DNA from: Euglena gracilis
Taxonomy: Eukaryota; Euglenida; Euglenophyceae; Euglenales
Length of the DNA: 64,000 nucleotides
Assembly (NCBI GenBank): GCA_039621445.1
Contig: CP154955.1
Location: forward strand, 6,432,010-6,496,009
Direction of reading: 5' to 3'
Positions 55,229-64,000 of this stretch are shown in pieces. A program made the position numbers and the translations under genes. The notes under the pieces were generated by a model. It was not told the origin of the DNA, made no database searches, and saw only the letters and a program-made list of their open reading frames with translations. Position 1 is the first letter of the stretch; every line of letters starts with the position of its first letter.

Positions 55229-56576
55229 CTGGGGGGTCGCACAGTGGAGGCACGACGTCAGCCTTTGAAAAAATGAAAAACAAAAAGAAACAAAAAAGAA
55301 AAAAAAAATGCAAAACGTTTCTAAAAAAAAAAAAAAAAAAAAAAAGCAAAAAAAACGCAAAAAAAACTTTCCTCGACCCCCAATGTCGCCCTTGCCGACA
55401 AAGGTTAGGCAATTAATTAAGGGCCGGGGGTATTAAGTTGGGGTTTAGGGTTGAAACAGTGTTAGATTTGGGAAGCGTCAGGATGGGTATGAGGCGAAAA
55501 TGCAATCTTTGACCATGAGATAACCATGGTTTGTGCTCCTTTTCAGAAGCTTCCAGATTGAACACATTCCGAACGGACACAGAAAAAACCTGGAAAGCTT
55601 CATCCTATGGGGGGGACGCAGGGGGGGCAGCCATGTTACTTTCAGCATTCCTGAACTTCGGATAAAAGAGACCTCTCCAAACCACTTTCAACCCCCCCCC
55701 CCCAAACAGTCCCCCATTTTACTGCGGAAAGTCCACACCAAGTACTTTCCCCCACACCGTTCTCCGCGAAGGGGACCTGCCGCACCACGCCTTGGCTGGC
55801 CTTTGACGCGACCGGCCTGGCCACGCACACTCTAAGACACTGCGGGGCCCATCACAGCACTGTCTGCAGGACCTCCTCCCAAATGGGGATGGGCGGCGGG
55901 GTCCGGCGGGACTGGTTCGGCGGCAGGGCAGCCCCCCTTCATGGGGTTTCTGATTAAGAGCCCCCCCGGCGGTTTCCAACCAGAAGCCACTCAGTGCGCT
56001 CCCACCCACAAAAACCCCCCCCCCCCCCGGCCACCCCGGGGGGGGGGGGGGTCAACCACCCAATTGCCAAATCCAGCCAAAAATCGGACGACACCCCTCG
56101 AAAACGTTTGGCCAGAAAAATTCTCGGCCAAAATCTGCCCCATGGCACGACCCACCCTCCCCAGGTGGGCGGTCCAGTGGTCCCAACCCACCCACCCGCT
56201 CTCAAAAACCTACCCACCCCCCCCTTAGGGGGGGGTCACACATGCGTTAATCTATGTTCCCCACCCGCCCAGGTTGGAACCTCAAGAGGTTTGTTTTTAA
56301 CAATCAGGGATTGGAACCCCAAATTGTCAGGCTTTCAAAAACATTTTGAAAACCTCGGTTGTTTCTTTCATTGACAACATTTTCAGACTCTCAAAAATTA
56401 CGCAGAAAAATTATGATATGTAATGTTCGGCTGGACCCATACCCCGACTCCCTGGTGTGGGACCACCCCCTTGAGGAGCTGTATCCAGTCCCACCCACTC
56501 CACAGACGTCCCAGCTGGGACAAAAAAGAAGCAAGCCACCCTCCCCTAAGGGGCTCCCAAGAGGGTGACTATGGCA

Positions 56577-56896
56577 TCAAATGGGACTTTTTGAAAGAAC
56601 TTTGTTTTGAGCTTGGATGTTGCGGGGCATGGCTCTGTGCAGGAGCTCCCGTGCAAAACGGAAATAATCAATGGCAGCCTCCAGCTGGAGTGCAATTGTG
56701 TCATGTGTGTGTGTGTGCGTGTGTAAATGAGGGTGTGTGCGCGCGCTCATGTGCATGCGTGTGTGTGTGTGTGTGTTTGTTTGCCTGTGTGCATGCATGT
56801 GTTGTGTGATATATTTGCATGTGTGTACGTGCACACGTGTGTGTGCCCATGCGCATGCACATGCGTCTACGGATAAAAGATGTGTGTGTGTGTTGT

Positions 56897-56948
<52 letters not shown>

Positions 56949-59049
56949 CGTGTGTGCGTGCGTGTGTACCACCACCACCCACCAAACACCAGCAATCAGA
57001 CCACACCAGATCAGTTTAAAGTGGATGCACACTGGGCACGTTCCAAATAATTGCAATAGATCTGGCCTTAAAGAAGAACACAGCCCGGCATGGTGCTGGC
57101 CATAATACGGTCCCTGGTACTCCTCCAGCATGATGCCGTGGTTCAGGTGGGTTGCCATCCCCGGCAGTGGAGCGTACTCAGGGCCAACCTGAGGCAACCT
57201 GAGGGCACAGCTGAGAAGCTCTCAGTGTGACAAGGCAAAAGTACTCCCCCCCCCCCCGAGTGCGCTGAAATCAGAGCATCGTTGGTAACCCGGCAGCGAA
57301 CAGACCAATACATCCTGGTGTTTTCGGGGACACTCGGAACCCAGCGGACCGTTTGGATGCCGAGGGGACACGCACCCCAATGGCTCTCCGATGGATAATA
57401 ATGTGCGATGGATTCGATGATCCGCTTCTCAAATTCTCCCCTGACAAACCGGCGAACACATTCCTGTGAAATGGACTTTCCAAACAACTCAGTCAACATG
57501 GGCCCCAAATGATAACTTCCCAGGGGGTATTGCCACCCTTCCGATTCGACCACATGCGTTCATGAAAAAGAGTTGACTACAGCACTCTCCCCTCTTTTTT
57601 CCAGCAGTCCCGTTTTGAGGCCGGGGGGGGGGGGCAGCAAGGAAAATCCCGCCAGGCTCCGGCCACCTCCACGCACCCAGACAAAGTGGGCCAGAGGCAA
57701 AAAAAAAAGAGCCAAATGGGCACCAAACAAACAGCCACGGTGCACATACAGGGAGGGGGGGGGCAGTCGATCCCGGAGCCCGCCCCCGGTTTGGTTTGGG
57801 GTTTGGGGGGCCCTGGCCCCAGATCTCCACGCCGCGGCTCCGCATGCGGTAGCACCGCCGCCGGTCGTCCCACGGGGCCGGCAGGATGTCCTGCGGGGGC
57901 AGGGGAGGGTGAAGTGATCCGGGCGGACATATGTCGATTTCCGACTCCGTGGCCCATGCCAGGCTGAAGCGCACCGGAACTCCTCCGGAGGGCCACCGAG
58001 GTACCCCATGTGGGTCATGGGGTCATGGGCCACATGGTACCCCATGAGGGCCATGGGTACCCCATGAGGGCCATGGGTACCCCATGAGGGCCATGGGTAC
58101 CCCATGAGGGCCATGGGTACCCCATGAGGACCATGGGTACCCCATGAGGGCCATGAGTACCCCATCTCACCGACGCACAGTGTGTACCCTCGGGGGGGGG
58201 GGGTTGGGGAGGGAGGATTGGGCAGCCTTGTGTTGCGATGTGTGTCACGCATGTTCACACATGTTTGCTGGCTGGTTATTTGCACCTCCAGATCAGGCTT
58301 CTCATCCCCACTCAACCTCGTTGAATTGGTTTCGGCCGTGTTGTTTCAAAATGCACCATTGGAGAACATTGGTCTTCAGAGTAAAAAAAATACAAGCAAG
58401 ATATTTTATTCCAAATCAACAAAAACATGAACAAAACTGCAAAAATGCAGACGGCAAGCATGCGACACGGCGTGCCCAAGCTGGCACACCTTGACCGCGT
58501 TCATGACCTCCAGCCGGGCGGCGTACGTCACGGTGGAGCTCTCCACGGTGCGCCAGTGGCGGTGGAGGCCGGCCACCACCTTGACCTTCCCGTCGTCGAT
58601 GTTGTCCGGCAGGAGGTACCTGTGGCCCACGGGGGACGCCGTTTGGACACCGCGGACCAATGGACTTCGGTTTGTGGGCCTCTGTCTGTGGGTGTGCACG
58701 CACTGGTTGAGAGTGGGGCTGTGTTGCAGTGCGTGTGGTGCGCTGTAGACTCCTCTGTGGTCACACACACATTTGTGTGTGTTTGTTATTACATCACCAA
58801 ATATAGGTCTACAATCTTCCTTAGCCGGGGGGGGGGGGCACTGGAAGCTTTAAAAAAAAAAGAAAGGTTCTCCATTGACAAAGAAGAAGAAGATGGGGCA
58901 CACCGGTCCATATAGTCGTAGGGCACCGCAGCACACAAATCATGGGATGCAAACATCTGGGTCACCTCCGACACCATCTCCGGGTGGCAGAGGTAGTCGT
59001 CCTCCACCAAGAACATTATCGCCCTGAAGAGATCACACACATTGACACG

Positions 59050-59098
<49 letters not shown>

Positions 59099-61629
59099 GC
59101 ACACACAACACACGTGCACGCCTAAAGTTACCGAGCCCTAACCCTACTCCATCAATAACGTAAAAAAACCTTGACCCCCCTGGAGAATGTGTAATGCCCT
59201 TGGGGGGGGGCATTAAGCACCCCTGCCTATCATAATGTATGACATTATAGGCATACAAGTGGTTGGCAAGGGGAGGGCAACAACGGAGGGCGGCAGCGGC
59301 AGCGTACGATTTGACAATATGGTGTACTTTTTGTGGGGTGTAAGTGCAGGTGAACAGTATCAACTTCGGCACGAAGCACGTGGCTTCTGCCAAACATGAA
59401 GGTGTGCAAGCTTCTGTGAACCCAGTTTGATCCATGCCTCTCTTCAGCTAACGTCCAGTCAGTCAGGCCACAGCACGCACACCTGGGGTCTCGGACCTTA
59501 AAGATGCGATCCACCATGTAGAGGAATGACCTGATCGGAATGGGGGGCACCACACCCTGCCAGAGGCTTTATAAAGAGAACGAGGCAAGAGTGGGCACCA
59601 ACCCACCACCCATTGCACGGGGGGAGGGGGGGCAGAGTTCGGGGTTTGGCTCTGAGACATGTCTTTAGCGTTGCATGTCAAAAACAGAAGGCGAACCCCT
59701 AACCCCCCCCCCCTAATAGAAGCACGGGTGCGCTTATAGGGGATCGCCGCCTCCGGCGGCGGGGGGTGCGCTTCTATTTGGACCCTACCTGCGCGGTTTT
59801 CGTTGATTTCCTTTAGAAATCCCATCAAAATGGGGGGTGCGCTTGTAGCGGACCGCCGCCTTCCGCGGCGGGGGGTGCGCTTTTATTTGGACCCTGCGCT
59901 TGTAGCGGCCCAGTGCTTCTATTAGGGGGGGGGTTTACAGGGGCAGGCAAGGACAGTCATCCCGGTTTTTGGTCTCCAGTGGGGTCCGGTGGCTGTCCTT
60001 GCCTGTCTGGGGGGGGGGGGTAGCCACTCGAACCGACGTCCCCGGTGGGCCGGGTGACCCCGCAGGTCACCCGGCCGCCGACAACCTTGAAAGAACCTCT
60101 GCACGCGGTGTCGCACCAAACGGAAAGCGCTCAGTGGATCAAAATGCCTGCATCAGCCGAAAACCAAAACCGCACCGGCAAAGGTCTCAGATGGGGGGAT
60201 GAAGAGTCCAGTTTTAGGGAAACAACGACGCCGCGCTGGGCAGCTTCTCGCTTCTCTCACCAGGTGGGGGGATGGAACATGGACCCTCGACAAACGTGGC
60301 GCAAAAAAAAAACACAAAAAAAAACTCAAAAAAAAACCTCAAAAAAACCCACAAATTTTGCCAAAATCGAAGAAAAAAAAAACACAACAGAAACATCAAA
60401 AAAAAAGCGTTTGTGCCCCCCTCCTGCTCTCACGTCACCACTACAACTGGTGCCCAGCAGATTCTTTCTTGGTTACCATTTGCTTGCGTTGCTCTGCTTG
60501 AGACTGGGGGCAAGCATCCACTTTCTCTAAATCCAGTGCAGCTCCCGCTTTCGACTGCCCCACATCGCAGCCCGCTGGGCGGCCAACCACCCCGTGCCCA
60601 CTGTGGCACACACCGGGAGTTGCCTGGTGGGCAGTTGGGGTCGATGTCCACGATGGCGGTGACGTTCCTGAGAATGGCGGGCGAGACTGGCGAGGGCATG
60701 GGGGCCAACCATTTTTGGTGGCGAACCCCGATAGGCGTGGTTTTGGGTGGCGGTTGAAAGAAAACGTTGATTCTGTGGGGTGTGGCGTGGGGTTTTCACT
60801 GACCCCAAACGGTGCGGGGGTTTGTTTTGCTTGTGCCTCCATCAGGGGTTTTCTTAAGGACCCCTGGGGTCCTGCGGGCCAGCTGGAAAAAGGTGATGAC
60901 TGGGGAAAAAAGTGCTGCTGGATCCCCCCTGGGGCGTTGGGGTCCAGGAGGGGGTCCGGCCAGCTGGAGCTGGACCCAGCGGGTGCCCCCCCCAAAAAAT
61001 GCCCCCAAAAAGCCCAAATCCAGCTGTGTTGGCATTTTTCAGCCAAAAATCTGAGGTGAAAACCCAAAGACCGCCCAAAATGCGATTTTTGGCCCTTCGC
61101 GACCACTTTTCAAAGTTTTCAGCGCTTTGCGCCAAAATTTTTTTTGGTCCTGCCCGAACTTTGTTTCAGCGGACCCTCTCCCCCAGGGGTCTGCGCCTGG
61201 CTGGGAGGTGCTGGCGGGAAACAACGGTGCTGGCTCGCTGGACCCTCCCCTGGGGGTAGGGTCCCCTCTGGCTTAAGAAAACCCCTGGCCTCTATCACAA
61301 TAACTCACCAGGGGTGCCCCGTTTCGTTACCATACCATAGTGCCTTCCCCCAGCGAAGCCTTTCGTTGACTTCCCAACATGGAAAGTCAGCAAGGCCAGG
61401 CCCCAAGGCGACACTGGCCCGGAATGGCCACACCCCACGACGGCCCGCAGCCAGTCGGCCCAGTCGGCGGAGTTGGCGAAGCCGTTGAAGAGGACGTGGA
61501 GGGCGGTGGCGGAGCGCTGGGCGGGGGAGAGGCGCTGCAGGGAGTTGACGAGGGAGAGGAAGCTGATGATGGGGATGGGGACCGTGAGGCGGCGGTTGGC
61601 CCCTGCCGGAAGGGGACGCATACACACAA

Positions 61630-61672
<43 letters not shown>

Positions 61673-61727
61673 ACACAACACACACACACACACACACAAC
61701 ACACACACACACACACACACACCACAC

Positions 61728-61802
<75 letters not shown>

Positions 61803-63555
61803 CACAACACACAATCACACACACACACACACAACGCACACAACACACACACACACACACAGGCAGGTAGGTTGGCCGGCAGGCCATTCACGCATGGCAG
61901 GCCATTCACGCATGTGCACCACTTCTTTCTTATACCCACATTGATAGAAAAATACATGATTGCTGACGATCTATTTATTCCCTTTGCAAAAACAGACAGC
62001 CATTGCACATTGTATACCCCGCAGATGGAAGCGTTATGGTGATGAAACCAAAATGAAAAATTGAATTGCTAATTCATACTGTAGAAAGGCACGAATTTGT
62101 GCACGCCAGTGTTTTAAGTATTTGTGTGACTAACGTGGACAGGGCCCGATGCAACATTGCTGAAATGAATGCCAAACACGTCACACAGACAGACGGGACA
62201 GGAGCACACACACAGAAACCCACATACAAAAAAGAAAAAGCAAACAAATCACACACGCACATGCACACGCACACGCACACGCACACACACAGTGTTCCAT
62301 GCACAACATGCCACCCACACCTCGCTTGTGGCTGCGGGGGGACAGCCGGTACCAGATGTGGAGTGGCTCCACCGCGCAGTCCTCCGGGAGGACCAGCTCA
62401 CCATTGAGGGCGGCGGGGCGGCTCAGGAGGCCGAGGCGGAGGCGGTTCTGCCACAGGTCTCGGCACCGGGCCAGCACGTCGTCGAGGAGGTCGTGTTGCA
62501 GATATTTGTCTCTTGTGTGACTGTGTACAACAGTTGTGTGTGCGTATGTGTGTTGTGTTGTGAGGTGTGCATGCGTGTTGAGTTGTGTCGTGTCGTGTCG
62601 TGTTGTGTTGCGTCGTGTTGTGTTGTATGAACGTGTGTTGAGTTGTATTGTATTGTATTGTGTCGTGTTGTACCCCGCCCCCCTTATGTCCAACGACCGG
62701 TAACCTCTGTCCTCTGACCGGGGGGGCGGTCATTGGACATAGGGTAATGACCAAAAAGGTGTCCTCTGAGGGGGGGGGGGGGGGGTGGTCGTTGGACATG
62801 GGGTCAAAAGAAAGTTGGTGCCCGGGTCCCTACCCACCCAAAAATGCTCAAATTTTCCCTTCCGGTGCTTTGCGCCGAAAATTTTGGGCAATTTTGACAA
62901 ATTTTTGTCCAAAAAGTGCCAAAAATGGCATTTTGGCCAAATTTTTGGCCAAGTTTTAGGTAAAAATTTTCAAACCTCCGAAAAGGTGTCCTCTGACCGG
63001 GGGGGTGGTCATTGGACATAGGGGGGTCGTTGGACATAGGGGGGGGGGTAGTGTGTTGTGTTGCATCGTTTGCGTGCGTGGGTTTTTGGGTTGTGATTTG
63101 TTTGTGCGGTGTGGGTTTATGTGTGTGACTGTGCTGTGGAGGAGGCGTGATGTGTGTGTGTGTGTGTGTGGGTGTGTGTGTGTGTGGTGTGTGTGTGTGT
63201 GGGTGGGGTGGGTGTGGGTGTGGGTGTGGGTGCGTGTGGGTGTGTGGGTGACTTGCACCCCAGAACGTCAATGCACTCACAGGTATGCGGGAGGTGCAAA
63301 ACGCGCGTACGGGCAGGTACAACTGCATTTCAATGACAAGGGGGAAAATAGAATAGCTGGAGTCAGGTTGCACGAAATTCCGCCGCAGGGGACAACCTAA
63401 AATGTGTGCGTGCATGCGCGTATGTGCCCACGCACGTGCGCAACGCCACCGGTGGGGTGGGGCATGGCCGCTTCACGGAGGAGGAGGTCGGGCTGGGGAC
63501 TTGCCAGGGACTCCCGGACTGCCGGCAGACCTTCCAGGCGTGGATCATACCGTTG
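56577..63555 (-). CDS. Glycosyltransferase-like protein, 12-exon core (unit 2)
   Basis: This is the second copy of the gene ending at 26539. Exons are at 63450-63555, 63259-63322, 62321-62511, 61434-61602, 60614-60667, 60105-60129, 59483-59556, 58904-59023, 58490-58619, 57831-57890, 57033-57188 and 56577-56684. I saw no frame-breaking change in any exon; differences between copies are in introns. The EDDY-bearing exon (58904-59023) and the HRHWRT exon (58490-58619) look identical to unit 1. This copy continues upstream beyond the window, so it, rather than the unit-1 copy, may have the natural 5' end. Confidence 0.66.
60843..61287. mobile_element. hAT-type MITE (unit 2 copy of 30807-31246)
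   Basis: Same termini and flanking octamers as the unit-1 copy. It differs by a small insertion (GGGTGCC near 60980) and a few bases, as expected for a duplicated, not independently inserted, element. Confidence 0.8.
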
Positions 63556-63694
63556 CTTATGGACCAGAGATTTTTTACGACCCGGGGGGGGGGGGAGGCG
63601 GGGTCCATACCCACGGGTCTGCGATTGAAGCTCTGCGAACTGGTCTGCAGCAGGAACATTTCTGGTTTTGTTGTTCTGGAGTTCTGAGATTTGC

Positions 63695-64000
63695 TTTTGG
63701 CTAATTTCAACATCTGCATCTTGTCCAGCATCTGCGTCCACGACATCTTGTCCAGCATCTGCATCTTGTCCAGTGTCCACATTTTGTCCAGCATCTGCAT
63801 CTCGTCCAGCATCTGCAACCACTGCATCTTGTCCATCATCTGCATCTTGTCCAACATCTGCATTTTGTCCAGCATCTGCATCTTGTCCAGCATCTCCGTC
63901 CACTGCATTTTGTCCAGCATCTGCATCTTGTCCAGCATCTGCATCCATGACATCTTGTCCAGCATCTGCATCTTGTGCAACATTTGCATTTTGTCTAGCA
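63695..64000. repeat. 18-bp minisatellite, unit 2, truncated by window end
   Basis: Same repeats as 33690 onward with no visible difference over the part seen. The MLDKMQ frame and the GQDADA frame are both open to the end. Confidence 0.9.

Larger units (their letters stand above)
34741..64000 (+). repeat. Unit 2 of the ~30.19 kb tandem duplication, cut by window end
   Basis: This unit repeats 4555 to about 33996 in direct orientation and is truncated only by the end of the window, inside the 18-bp minisatellite. Relative to unit 1 it lacks the A-rich insertion of 22779-22947, has a shorter and interrupted (CA)n array at 61626-61860, and carries clustered base changes near 40907-40960 and 51245-51300. 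Features described for unit 1 apply here at +30186 (left end) to +30003 (right end). Confidence 0.97.

Overview
This window is nuclear DNA of a eukaryote. It has no operons, ribosome-binding sites or long single-exon genes. It does have short GC-rich exons (25 to 223 bp) separated by AT-richer introns full of microsatellites, homopolymer C/G runs and small transposon-like repeats. All recognisable exons lie on the minus strand. When exons are joined at GT...AG borders their reading phases fit, and almost every 5' splice site begins GTG (GTGTGC, GTGTGG, GTGCGT, GTGGCG) rather than GTAAGT. The gene content (a leucine-rich-repeat protein, an extended-PHD-like zinc finger, a glycosyltransferase-like enzyme) fits a protist or microalga, but I cannot name the lineage.

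The main large-scale feature is a direct tandem duplication of about 30.19 kb. Unit 1 runs from about 4555 to 34740. Unit 2 starts at 34741 and is cut off by the window end at 64000, which corresponds to about 33996 in unit 1. The units are nearly identical. They differ mainly in microsatellite and homopolymer length, in one A-rich insertion present only in unit 1 (22779-22947), and in a few clustered substitutions. Positions 1-4554 are single-copy flank, although they hold relatives of repeats found inside the unit.

Layout of unit 1, read on the minus strand from right to left: (i) an 18-bp minisatellite (33690-34610) that may encode a hexapeptide-repeat N-terminus; (ii) a glycosyltransferase-like gene of at least 12 exons ending at a stop at 26539; (iii) exons of a leucine-rich-repeat protein (about 25.8 kb down to 14.2 kb); (iv) exons for a Pro/Ser-rich stretch and an extended-PHD-like zinc finger (13.4 kb down through the unit boundary to 1139 in the single-copy flank). 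Groups (iii) and (iv) could be one gene, because most phases are compatible, or two adjacent genes. The duplication junction falls at the 5' splice site of one exon of group (iv). The unit-2 copy therefore loses its last known exons and reads into unrelated sequence.

Most of the remaining sequence is small mobile-element debris. It includes hAT-type MITEs with CAGGG termini and 8-bp target duplications, several other terminal-inverted-repeat families, a 140-bp tandem family present in both orientations, LTR-like direct repeats, and many (CA)n, (TAA)n, (ACAT)n and Cn-Gn tracts. I recognised no rRNA, tRNA, CRISPR array or virus gene.
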